Below, piece after piece: positions 25,341 through 37,599 of a stretch of DNA of 64,000 nt. The notes under the pieces were generated by a model. It was not told the DNA's origin. It saw only the letters and a list, made by a program, of their open reading frames with translations, and made no database searches. How positions within the stretch are numbered: position 1 is the first letter of the stretch; each line of letters opens with the position of its first letter. This DNA comes from Ooceraea biroi (taxonomy: Eukaryota > Arthropoda > Insecta > Hymenoptera > Formicidae): contig NC_039508.1 of NCBI RefSeq assembly GCF_003672135.1, positions 6,758,001 to 6,822,000 on the forward strand, given 5' to 3'. The position numbers were made by a program, and so were the translations under genes.

Positions 25341-28300
25341 ATGAATTATTAATGCCGCGACCGTTGTGCTACCGCATGCTCGAGCTCGCGCACCGCCGTG
25401 CATTCCCGATACGTACACCGTACACTTTGTCTTTCGAGATATAAGGATGGTCGGGGAACGCGCGAAGCGATAAAGCGGTCACACGCCCCGACTCGCTTAA
25501 GCGAATTAAACTGAACGAAATGGAAGCGGATTAACGCCGCCCGCGCGTCCGCGCAATAATATATCTTGTCGTTGAATAATTTCACGCGCGGGATTTACTT
25601 CGCGTCGTCGACGAGAGAGTACGGACGGCACGATCGATCGCGGTGATCCGCGTCTCGCACCACCGGCGAAACGCCGTTCTCTCTTCGGTGATGACTTCTT
25701 ATTTACGTGCCCGACAGCATCACACGCAGCACCGTACGTCGGATTAACTTGCGAGATGTGTCAGCCGGTGAATCACGCTTGCCTTTTTCGCAAAAAATCC
25801 CACGAGATCGCTACAAAGCTACAAAAAAATCTACCATGTCCTCTCTCTCTGCAATTTATTAATTTCTTGATCAATAGTGAGATATGCTTTGAGTACAAAA
25901 ATATCTGGTCTATCTCATATTTTTTGCAACATATACAAAACTCGTTCTCGCGCTATTCTTGCTTTCCCATATTTTTTGTTGCACTTTTTTGTATTGTCAT
26001 ATTAAAAGCCTTCCTTTCCAAAATATCGCACGTGCACAAAATCCGAAATCTATTGCTGCACACGAGCCGCGTTACCTTTGCGTGTCGTCCACTGAAGGAA
26101 ATGCAAATTCAGCATCGGCGACCTAATAAAAAATGACTCACGTTATGCGAAAACGGCATCATCAGAATTATATCAGCGAGTGAGGAACTAGCATACTGTC
26201 GCCTGGCACCAGCGTGCACAGCACTAAGAACGCAAAGGAGGTAGTGCCTGATACGATAGCGTGCCATCTGCAATCCATGCAAGACCATCTTTTTTCAGAC
26301 ACTTGCGCCACGCCAGTCGAGATAACAACACATTTTCGTTTTCTCGCATAAATATGTATGTATAATAAATGCTTTTGCGCAAAGAACATCTGTAACAGTG
26401 TTACTAGCGTACACTTGTTCAATACCTATAGATACGTAGCACATAGATACCGAAAATAAATACCGTTTTCCCATCGTATGCAGGCGCGCGCGCGCATCTC
26501 CGAAATTCACCTGTAGGTAATCCAAAGCCGACGAGTCGTCAGACTCGACCTCGCCGGATCGATCGCGTACGATGATAACGCGCAGCACGACAAAAAGCTT
26601 GCTAAGTGCGCGCGTCTGTTACGGGCCCCGATGCCGCGCTCGATGGTTAGCGCGCGAATTGCAAAAGCGCCGCCGCCGCTGAGTCGGCTTTTACAGTCCC
26701 GTGACACGCGAGAATGCCGATAACATTCGACGACTCGGAAGAATAGCGAAAAAGCCCCCGCTCGCTTCGCAAAAGCTCGAACTTTTTCCCGTGGCGTAGG
26801 GCCCGGGTGATTTTATGGTCGCACGGCTTTGCACACAAGAGCGATGCTGCGCTACCTGAGAGATCCTGTGAAGATTCTCCTAGCTGGAAAATTGCGCTAT
26901 TATTGTAATGAATTGAATCTGGAAACTGGTGCTCTGTGAAAAAAAATTTGGGACTGACATTAGGTTTTTCACGAATTCTAAATTTGACTCGTAAAACGGG
27001 TATTCATATGACCCCGAATAAAGATTTCGACGAGAGTCCATTTAGATTTAAAGGCTGAGTAATTTTCTGCTTATTTTTGACATTGTTAAATCGTGAAGAG
27101 TACTCGATCAACTCAACTGCTTTAAATTTCAAGGCTCTTTGCGTGCCTCGTCAATTTAATTGTAGGAAAATCGACAATTAAACTCGAGAGATCCGTCATT
27201 AAAATTAAGATCAGGAGTTACATCCAGAATATCCAGAGGATTATAATCCGCGCTTACGGGCATGTCACTGATTTTGATTCGGCGCGAGCATGAGATCCGA
27301 ACATCATCCGCAGAGCGTTTGCGGATGCACGTCCGAAAGGCGATGACCCATCTTCATGAATGCAACATTGATTCTCCGATCCGAACCATGAGCGGCATAA
27401 TAAGGTGGCGATGAATATATGAAGGATCAAAGGCAGCGCATCGTTAAAGAATGCATCAGTTATGATATCGCCTTCTATTTCCGCTACTCGTAAAACCATT
27501 ATTCGCGACCATTATCTTCGTCTGACTAGTAACTCGCTCGGAAAATTTCCAGAAGCAATTTGCAAGATTTTGCACTTTCGAGGCACTACATCTTTTACAT
27601 TCTTACAGTTTCTAATAACGAACAAATATTTTCCAACAATGAGGATACGCGTTTGCTCAGAACATCTACTTTTGTAACATTACATACCGCAAACTCTTTG
27701 CACTTTCAGCTTAATAAAGCCTGTTTAAAAAAAAAATAAAGCCAGTTTACTATAAATGTGATGTCTCTTGAGAACGAGTACGTGTTTTTTTTTTCAATCT
27801 CCTACACGACCATCGTTCTAAGCGTCATTAATCATTCCAGGTGTGTCCTCGAGCGCGCGTTTGAAGGCGTTGACCGATCTGAACGTACGTACCCTAAATG
27901 CAACGTTGATTCTGTTATACTGGTCGAACGTTGGCGGCATAACAAGTGAGAGATAGATAATAGCATTACGCGTGGCGAGGAGAGACGAGGCGGAAACGAG
28001 GCTACCACGGCTAGGAGACCGAGATGGACGCGCGTAGCGGGAGGCGGAATACGATCCTGATTGCCAAGGAGAAATCTCATGGCGTGATCTCGCGCGCAGG
28101 AGAGGCATAATGTGTCTTCGTCGAGCGAAAAGAGTACACGGTGTTGAATTGTGGGTATGACCCAGGGCCGTGACCAACGGCGAACCAAGTTTTCAGGAAA
28201 GTCTCGAACGTCTCGAGACCAATGAAAAGCATTGCACAGCTGTAATATGCTTCTTTCTTGCGGACTTTTGCGAAAGATGAATCTGCACAATGAATGAACA

Positions 28301-29280
28301 GTGTGCTTTATTTATAGTTAGAAACTCTACAGTGTAACAGTTTTGAAGACTAATTGTGAAACAATAGCTTCAACGGAGTCGTGAACGTTTCGTTCGCAAT
28401 GAAGAGCGCGTGCTTGCATCACCGCACCGGTTCGAAAGAACGGAGCTGCTTGTTATTGCCGGTGGCACTGCATAGAGTAGGCTTACATATGAATACAGTA
28501 ACGCGAAACCGTAGGCGAGGTATAGATTAAAGATTAAAAAACAAACAAGGTCCCTTCTACAACCGGTGCCTTCATAGCTACTGAACACGGAGAGCCCGAC
28601 TCGCGATTATCGTGAGAGTGGGGCGGTCTTTCAAACGGCGAATCGAGGTCGATATTAATGGTGCGTCTTGGAAAAAGATGGGAAAAAGAGAAACATCTCT
28701 GATCGGAGAAAACGTACAAGGTGTTCGTTTAGCAAAGCGGAGAAACAGCCTGCATCTGTGATTAAATCACCAAAACATCTGATAAGCGCCTCATTAGAAA
28801 TACGCGGTCTACGAGACTTCGAGATGCCAAGATTTCTGTTACTCTTTAATCTTTTAATATAAATTATTGTTTGTCATATAGCCGAAATATGTATATCGTT
28901 GCATTTACGAAGCAAATATCATTGTATAAATTTCTTGTTCGAAATGATCAAAAATCTTTTTTCGCTTCACGTGCACTTTACATGTTCCAGTCCAATTTCG
29001 TGTTTGATTCAGTACATTAATTTCAAATTTAGCTTAGCATTAATGCTCAGCATTTTGAATTTCTCACGTCTTGCGTTTGATCGTCGTAAATTTAAATTCG
29101 AAACGCGATGCTGATTCAGATGCGTATAGAATGACACATGAGCTCATCAACATTGGCCTTAACATCGTATATATTAATTTAATAGCACGCCGCGTTATTA
29201 TATAATAATGATAAATCTTGCTGGACCGTGACGACTACGATATGCAATCCATTTCGTCATCCACGTAATGGAGAACAGAG

Positions 29281-29322
29281 ATGCGATGCGATGCGATGCG
29301 ATGTGATACGTGCGTGCGTGCG
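29281..29322. repeat. (GATGC)n and (TGCG)n simple repeats
   Basis: ATGCG repeats four times from 29,281 to about 29,303, followed by a short (TGCG)n run at 29,311-29,322. This is a low-complexity microsatellite. Confidence 0.85.
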
Positions 29323-29574
29323 TATGATCAGCACAGTCGCGATGCAAGTTGAAGCATGCTCACGCATTCAGGCGATATAACACCGCGTTTAGGCAGGCAA
29401 GGTAATCCTTGCATCCTAAAGGAGTGCTCCGCGCACGCTATATAATTAATCGGCTAATTGACTTTTCATGAATTGTAATGAACACAGCCGGATGAGTCTC
29501 GAGATGGTAGTTTGTATTTATCCCGTTAAATGTAGTTGTGTAGAGTAAATACTTTGTTCGCATTAAATGCACGC

Positions 29575-30283
29575 TATACAGAGGGTGTATCGGCTTCCTC
29601 TCGCATTTCTTCTCGCATCAAAGATCCCTTTGAGAAATTTGTAAAATATGCACTCTGAAAAAGTTCAACGAAACATTTTTGACGATTTGGCAATGTTTTA
29701 ATAATATATTTTGATAGCTGAACTTTAAAAAAATTAAAATAATAAAATTTTCTGAAAATCAAAATTACTAATAAGAACTAAGACAGGAACGATTTTTTTC
29801 TATATTAATTCTGTAAAGAATTGAAAGAATCGAATATGAAGTGCCGCGAGATGTTTATACAGCACGGAGTATTTAGGAATGTGGATCGATAGCGATTCGC
29901 GTAACTGATAGCGATTCGTAATTATTTTTTTAGCGGCAAGTCTTTGACAACGACAAGGACATTAAGAGTCAATCGACTCTTGATCGGTACAGTTCTTTTT
30001 AAGCAACGTGTAGCCACCGAACACCAATGTAATCCGCATAAAATTATATATCCTGATTTTTTAATAAACTTTATATAGTTAGTAACGTTGAGTCGTCCTG
30101 ACTCCCTACAATTCGCACTTTTGAAGATTTAAAGCTAAAGATTTACAGCTTTTATTTATAGATAATTGTCACACAGAGGAAGTTTTTAATATCAGTTTAA
30201 AAGTGAAAGATGCGTTCTTATTCAAACTTTCTGATATATTCAGAATCGGGAGAAAATACGCATCGCCTGGGACACTCTGTATA
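29575..30283. mobile_element. Possible ~0.7-kb MITE with inverted TATACAGAG ends
   Basis: The left end reads TATACAGAGGGTGT (29,575-29,588). The right end, read on the minus strand, is TATACAGAGTGTCCCAGG (ending at 30,283). Ends of the TATACAGGGTGTCCC type are common in insect DNA transposons. The interior is AT-rich without an open frame, as expected of a nonautonomous element. The two ends share only their first 8-12 bases, and no target duplication was established. Confidence 0.35.
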
Positions 30284-33200
30284 TGAAATGAGTGCGCGAT
30301 AAACAGCCGTGCGAATGTGAGTCAGCGTTTTAATCAGGAATAAATGATTTGCTCGTTTTTGGAATACACGCTTCCTCATGAGATATTGCTTGCCTGGCGA
30401 ACGTCGGATATCGTTCTGAAACGTAATTGTGATACTTATGCACGCGTCACAGCCTTCCGAGGATAGTATTTCTGCCCACGTCATCCTTAAACCTTCGCGA
30501 CGTGATTATTAATAACAATGATACAATTTTAATGGCGCATTTTTAACCAAGTGCGGTTAACTAAAGGCTAACGACTGCGTTTTTTGTCGCCTTGTTTGAT
30601 TGTTCAAATAATTTGGATCGTTCAAACAACTCAAGAATTGAACGTGTCTACAAAGCTAAACCGAGATTCACGACAGAGTCGAAGTCGATATGTATCTATG
30701 TCACGACTTTACGTTCATGACGTTTTCACGTGTCAATAGAAGATCACGCATGGACGAGCCGATCCGCTAAAAATACTGCGGCTGCTAAACACGTGATGTA
30801 ACACGCACGCACGCGGGCGTGCACGTGCGTGTTGCAGCTAATCTCTCTCTCTCTCCCCCTCCTGGACAGAAGAATCATCAAAGATCTCCCATGTAAATCA
30901 TCTAGGCAAGGTAGCCCCTCCCCGTTTAGTCCATCGATGCCCGAAGCGCGATTGCAACGCGTCGCGTTCAGATGTAGGTGTATGAAAGGTGCGCCGTGCA
31001 CTGCTTACGCGTGAATAGAACGCGTTCCATTGTGTAATCCGCGGTGCGCGCATATCAATGCATCAATGCATCTTAAGACGCGTTCTCTTAAGAGAGTTCT
31101 AAAGTGCACTTTGGCAAATTGCGAAATTAAAGGTGGAAGATCGAGGGAATCGATACTTGGAACTTCGCGCGGACATTTTGAAGCTAATCCCGGTCTCGCG
31201 CCAGACCGCAAGACTGCCAGACTTTAGAAGAAGCAACAGATCGGCACAAACGAAGCACAGTCCGGTGTCTTTAATAAGCTCGATTTAAATGAGACGCACC
31301 GTGGCTGAGGAATTAAATTAATTGTGATCTAATCTCGTCCCATCTAATCGCTCTTATCGCATTATCGGATTTAACGACCCGATGAGAGACTAGCTAGGTA
31401 AAGGGACAGACTGTGTGGTAGCTTATCCTGCACAAACGCGTCCGCAAACTGCTCGAGACAGCCCTTTTTCCCTCGGTCGAGTCAAATCGACCGAACGTGT
31501 TCACCGGCCCCTGTAATCGGGGCAACGAATTTTCATACCACCGGAGACAGAACGTGTCTACCAGACGCTAATTTTACTGCACGTCACTACGATAGGTATC
31601 ATATTCTCTTTAACTCGCAACCGCTATTATTCATGAGAGAATGACGGAGAACTAAAGAAGCAAAATTGGACATTACGAAAATTAAGAATTGAATTGTCCG
31701 CTAGACTGATGTCAATTAAGATATCGATCTATCCATGGTGAAAGCGTAATACAATTGAGTCATCGATTGTTTTAAAAGGGATATCATTTCAAGGGAGACT
31801 GATCGGATATTACTCCTCTTATTACAGCGATAAAACTCGATAGCGATATGATTCAATTCGGATTCGGAACTGGTATTATGTAACTCGATTGCGAAATCTC
31901 CGAGATGCGGGTTTCGTTAAAATAAATTCTAGCCGATGTAGCAAGCACAGGAATGTTTAGGTACCACCAAAAATAAATGATACGAGAATTGCCAGAATAG
32001 GCGTGGATGCATCGTCGAGAAAGGAGCGCACGCGAAAAGTGCAAATAAACTATTCGCTGACTATCGCCAGTTGTGCTTTCCGCGGGTTGGCGAGATATTT
32101 GCGGACTCCGCCTAAGACCGCGTGACTGTACGTATATTTTCTAATTATGTGGTCGCGTCTTCCATCTACTTTTCTCGTCAACTATGCAAGGAACGCGAGC
32201 ACGCGAAAACGAGGAAGAGAAATAGGTGAAAATCAGGCGAGCGCGCGAGCAGAATTGTTAACACAGATTTCTTTTTGCCAGAGATTTATAGAAGATACCG
32301 TCAACGCGCGCCATCGATAAAAACCTGGTCGATCCTGCAACGTGATGCGAGAATCGTTCGACGGCTTCAATCTGGATCTAACAGGGATTTTTAAACCGCG
32401 GAACGCGACGTATAATGATCGTTAGTCGATGCGGTACGGTTTTGCGCACAATGTTGGAAAATTCTATTGGACATTCCACAAAACTGAGTAGCGCAATATC
32501 AACTATCAGCGATCAGTGAAGCTTACGATAGCAGAGATATTCAAACGAAACGAAAAAAATGGTCTTGGTTTTAAATATATTTATGAATGTGTAATGCGTG
32601 ATGTATGAAGAATTGCCCTTTCTACACTTTAGTTAAAGTTTCAGGAATCAAATGGAAATTTTAAAACGGATGGATTCTTAAAGGAGAACCACGCGAATTT
32701 CCTTCATAAATCTTTTACTTTCGACGTATCTATGTGACGATAAATTAAGAAAATTTCAACGTTCTCCACTGCATAGAAACTGATTTAAGTCCGAGGATGA
32801 TATCGGAAAAGCTAGTATATACACTTGCAGGGAGATGGCGAGCGATGTTTGCAAAAAGGACGGTACTACGCGTTAGCTATAGCACGTGCAACTGCATAGA
32901 ATGCAACAGAGCCGTCGGATTGGCACACTGCTGGTGCAACAGCCTCGCAGCTTCTGTGTGCTATGCGGCTCATCCGATGCATTTCCTTTGCGAACCAAAC
33001 TGTCGTCTCGATGCAACATCGATAACGATGCTCCGTGCAAGAGAGAAAAAGGGGGAGAGAGAGAAAGAAAAAATCTTGTACGAATATTTCCTACTTGCAA
33101 AACTACTTGTTCAATACAGTCTTGTTCACATTATTCGGAAAATTATTCAAAGTGGGTAAAAATGATAGTTGTATTAATTTTCTAATTACAATATATTATC

Positions 33201-34312
33201 ACTAATTGTAAGTTATGTTATCGCAAATTCTCTGATCAGTCTTAGATCACAAAGCGCGATTGCAACTCGCCATAATTAGATGTAAAAATAGATAGATCTG
33301 AAACTTTAATATTGCTTGAATAAACGATACGCGATAACATCTCGCCAAAAAGATAAACAAGGTAAGGCGAGCATTCAGAACGAACGGTTGGAGAACTCAG
33401 TTTTCCTCGCGACAGTGCTACCATTTAGCGCGCGCGATTTGCATGGAGAATAGGGATGCATCCACATTCCCAAGAACCCTCCGTGAGAAATGGACACGGA
33501 GGATCAACGATCGCTTGTAAAACATCGAATAGCATCGCGGAAATTTTCGCACGACCCTGGTGTTTTATTATCCGCCGGCGTTTTGCATTCATGCTCGGTG
33601 GAGTGGCGTTCATTTATTTTTCCTCGTGCAGCTTTGTTCCCCAGGTCACTTTTTCATCACGCGACGAAGATAATTAATTATAAGCAGCACACAGTTAAAG
33701 GTCTTTGCGAATCATACGCCGCGGCGCGCCGTTACATTCACGTTCGAAGATTTTCTCTGTCTTTCTCTAAAATCCACTCGAGTGCGAGGTGTTCAGGTAT
33801 GCTCGTGTGAAAAATAATGCAACGCATGCAACGAGAAGTCCACGACAACGTCCGCGCACAGGGGGATAATTAAGAAATCGGCCGATTGTTATCAGACATG
33901 ACGTCTGATAAATATGCAACGGGAACGCACGTTAGCCGCGCCATTGTCGCGCGAACGAAATATCGCGAGTTACCTCGGAAATTGCTTAATGCCGCACACA
34001 GGCTGCCGGAACATACGGCGTCGTCGTTCGTCGGAACTTCGCAGAAATTCACAATTTCCGGACTCGCCTCGTTTTAACCCTGTTTCCACGTGCGATGTTA
34101 ACGCGCACGCGGCGTTAACATCCCGCCGAACGAATTTAAAAAAAAAAAGAAAAATGGAAAATAAAGAAAACGTGAAAAAGAGAGCATTGCCAAGATGTTC
34201 GCGTTCCACTCTAGTTATGCGTTTTCCGACCGTTTCATCTATGATAACTAAATTCTGTGCTCATGGAAAACACTTTCAGCGAACTCACAGAAATAAATAA
34301 GATTTGTGAAAA

Positions 34313-34313
34313 T

Positions 34314-34353
<40 letters not shown>
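34313..34353. repeat. (TA)n microsatellite
   Basis: About 40 bases of almost pure alternating T and A, with one C interruption near the left end. Confidence 0.95.
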
Positions 34354-34357
<4 letters not shown>

Positions 34358-34856
34358 TTTCGAAAGTACGTACGTATACAAAAGGTAGCAGCGATAAAAT
34401 TGAAATAATGCAAGTGCTAACAAGCGTGATAACAATGAGTTAACACTAGAATTAGCGCTATTAATGTGACGCTCCAATTGTAATGCACAAAGAAACGTAT
34501 CAGTTATTACGTTATAAAGTCACATTAAACCTACCTCGAAATAGTCGGCAGCAAAAGTTTTTAACTTTGTTAACTAAATTTTTTCACGTATTAGCACATC
34601 AATCACACATACTGCGGACTGTAAATGAAATAACAGCATCAAGAACACCAACACGTAATAATGAAACTTGTATATCTATAATCATACAAACTTTAACAAG
34701 ATATTAAATTTTAATGAAATTTTCACGTAATTATCATAGAAATTTTACACACACACACGCACATATCCACGCAAACACCTCGAATAATTTCTATAATATA
34801 CCTCGATTAAATCCTCCTCAAAGATCGAGATAATGTTATACCTCTTTTCGAGTAAA

Positions 34857-34946
34857 ATGGGTGCACGAGCGAGTGTAGCCAGTAGCTTCATCTCTAACGA
34901 TCAGGAAACCCAAGTGGGAGAGAAATTTCGGCAAATAGTAAACTCG
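34857..34946 (+). CDS. Candidate 30-codon first coding exon, plus strand
   Basis: An ATG at 34,857 opens MGARASVASSFISNDQ… and runs to a consensus donor (AACTCG/gtaagtg) after exactly 30 codons. Gly at position 2 and Ser at position 6 match an N-myristoylation signal. The ATG is preceded by a pyrimidine stretch ending in AG (cctcttttcgag), so it could also be an internal exon. No downstream partner exon was found on the plus strand and I do not recognise the protein, so this may be chance. Confidence 0.25.
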
Positions 34947-35422
34947 GTAAGTGTGCGTGTAAGTATCGCACTAATCTTATTGCGATCCGGCAGCGACGAA
35001 CAGCCGGAGGCAGAGAAGATAGAGACGCGGGACCATTGCCGAATCGCGCAACGTAATTCAGGCCTAAGCCGCGGCCAAGGAACGATTTGGCCGAGACGAC
35101 GGACTTTAATCGCGTTTCAAGCGAGAATAAACGAGCTAACCTCGGCGATCTCTCGCGTGCGCCGAGGAGGGCAACACACTGCCTCGGTCGGCGGAGTTCA
35201 ACGGCCGTAAATTTTGTTTACGAAAATCCTTTCGTGGCGAGAAGAGGCCTTGAGGATCGGTGCTGGCGGACTCCGGAGAGTGGGTGGCCCCATTCGCCTC
35301 TTCGACAATATATTAACGTGTGAATCGACAAATCTCGCCGTCGAAAGGTCGCCGATCATTGTCGTTCGATCGGCGAAGATCCGCCGAATTGCGGTCGCGT
35401 TTATATGTATTCAATCGTGATA

Positions 35423-35459
35423 TTGGGTCAGTCAAAAAGGTCGGTTCGATTTTTGCGTC
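35423..35459 (+). mobile_element. Possible mariner-type terminal repeat
   Basis: After a TA dinucleotide the sequence reads TTGGGTCAGTCAAAAAGG and then TCGGTTCGATTTTTGCG. This resembles terminal inverted repeats of insect mariner elements, which insert at TA. No transposase frame and no matching opposite end were seen, so it would be a solo end or decayed copy. Confidence 0.35.
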
Positions 35460-36353
35460 AAATTGTAATTGATTGCATTCGGTAGAAAGAAATTATTCAT
35501 CAATCAAGTAATCATGCAAATTTTCTTTATTTCAATTACAAATGAGTGATATAAAATTTAACATTTATTGTATCAATTGTTCGATTAAAATAAGGAAAAT
35601 TGCTAAAAGAAGACCGGGAAACTTGTGTTGCAGCTCATATATGTGTGATCCGCGGAGCATATGTCACAATCTAATACGTATAATCGCGAGACGCCTGTCA
35701 AAGTCGCACAGATTATGTGAGCTCTCGGAATGCAACACCGTCCGTTTCGCGATATCGCAGCATCCGAGGCTCGAGGGATGTCAGACGAGAGGAAAAACTA
35801 TCCCCGAGCGCTTTAATTGCACAACGCGATGCAGCACATATTCCCATTTCCATGGAGATGTGGTTAGGTATGAATATTATAGTTAATAATGTCTGTACTA
35901 CCGTGCGCGTATCTGCATAGAAATGCGAACGTGTGCCCTTCGCCTCTCCCTTTCATCTCTCGGCGGTCTATCCGACTTCTTTTACTTCATATTCCCGCAC
36001 ACATTTCTCTTCGGCGTAACCGCGGAGCGTAACACGGCGATAAACCGCCAAGTTTTCTAGCGCAAGCCGGTCTCTTTATAATACCCACGCGGGAAGTTTC
36101 CTGTCTGATAGTATATGCAGCCGAGAAAAGTACTGCGGTCGTACCCCAGGATTAATTAATATTTTACATCTCGCGCTACGGTCACCTCGCATCCTTGCAA
36201 TAAAAAAAGAAAAATACCATGTATGTTATGCTGCTAATATTAGGAAAAACTATAGACTGGCGAGTAAATCATGAGCTTTGCGTGTAAATCCCTAATGCTA
36301 ATTTCACCTCGGGATATAGTGTAATAACCCGTTTGCATCAACAACTATCTAAC

Positions 36354-36480
36354 AATTGGTCTGTTCTTTATAGCTGTACTGCTGAACTGGTGCAATATGT
36401 TAAAGTGAGACAAGTATATTTTTTCTCACTCCGACTTATTGCACCAGTTCAGCAGTGCAGCTGTAAAGAACAGACCAAAT
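36354..36480. repeat. Fold-back element: 57-bp arms, 13-nt loop
   Basis: The arm at 36,354-36,410 and the reverse complement of 36,424-36,480 align without gaps at 50 of 57 positions. Key blocks are GGTCTGTTCTTTA, CTGCTGAACTGGTGCAATA and AGTGAGA. The loop is 36,411-36,423. Several mismatches are C/T, so RNA copied from it would form G-U pairs and an almost continuous stem. It is most likely a short palindromic MITE; an unusually long miRNA-like precursor is the alternative. Confidence 0.85.
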
Positions 36481-36899
36481 ATCGCACAGAGCAAAATAAT
36501 TCGGAAAGGTTGCGGTCAAAGCATGCAATATGAATCGTCTACGTAAAGTTAACACCTCATTTTCAGAATCTTGATAATTCATGTTGTGCCTGTTCTCCCA
36601 AGACCTTTGACTTTCCGAGAAGAGGTCTAACTATTATGTAACACTCGAAACGATAAAAATAAAAATGAAACAGCTCCAATTTGTCACTTCTCTTGGATAA
36701 TCTTTCTGAACACGAGCTGTTCATTTCACAAGGATCGTCGGGAATATAACAGTTTAATTGAGAACAATGTTAAAACAGTTTACATATGTTATAGGGACAC
36801 ATCACGCTCAAAATGCATCGTTAACATTACTTGTTAAGCCGAAATTTGTCAATTTGAAATCGTCGTCGAGCAGTCCTCTTATTATGTAACCAGAAATTA

Positions 36900-37560
36900 A
36901 TCCAAGCCGTTGAACGTCTCGTCAGCAAATTGACGTTCAATTTTGGGAGAAGTAAACCTCGAGATCGCGGCACTTCTATTGTCCTGCGAAAATGGAAGAA
37001 AGGCGTGCGCGCGCGACACTTTTCAGGCGTGACGGGCTTTTCCGCGCGTGCGACACGGGCTTTAAGGGAACTTTCTATTTGCCTTCTTGGACGAGAGCTA
37101 ATAACGACGGCCTCGCGACGACGACGTGTGTTCATACGTTGCTCCGGATGACGTTATCCGTTATCGGTTATCGGCCGCGACCGCGGCCGCGCGAATGCTC
37201 GGCGAACGTACACCGATATCGATTGCACTTTTCGAATCGCGCGGAACGCGGCGATTATTCAATCTCTCGAGTGACACACGCCGTTACGCGAGCAGCGCCT
37301 CGCTGTCTGCGATGCCTACCGGGGAGGCCCGTGAGTGCTAACCTCAGTGGTTCTCAACGCTGCGTTCCTCCGAGTGCAGCCTCGCAACGCGCGCATGGAA
37401 ATCCAGCCGCTTAGCAACAACGAAACGCCTCGCGATGCGAGCGAGCGAAGCGCCCGGTTGCCAACCGGCAACCAGAGATGCAACGATGAGAACGATCGAC
37501 CGTTGAGAAATACTGTCGGACAATCGGTCTTTTTGTTAAACCAACCCGAATCGGCCTCAT
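36900..37560. promoter_or_regulatory. CpG-rich island
   Basis: A sharp GC- and CpG-rich block stands between AT-rich flanks. Several frames are open on both strands, as expected from composition, and none resembles a known protein. A plus-strand donor-like site (GGCCC/gtgagtgc) lies at 37,330. A promoter or noncoding first exon is the likeliest reading. Confidence 0.3.
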
Positions 37561-37599
37561 TGGCCATTCGTTACAGGAAATGGACTATTATGCGTGGCT

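Larger units (their letters stand above)
22351..34312. other. Long noncoding stretch
   Basis: About 12 kb with no supported gene. Composition alternates between AT-rich DNA and short GC-rich patches (23.5, 24.8-25.6, 26.5-26.8, 27.8-28.1, 30.7-31.5 kb). It includes a pyrimidine-rich tract at 25,131-25,340, diverged duplicate segments at 27,329 and 27,853, and a possible transposon at 29,575-30,283. It could be a long 5' intron of the minus-strand gene if that gene starts near 45 kb. Confidence 0.4.

Noticed and set aside
36992..37414. 140-codon plus-strand frame in a CpG island ending near a donor-like site
   Set aside because: Several frames on both strands are open here and the protein has no recognisable features; composition explains it.
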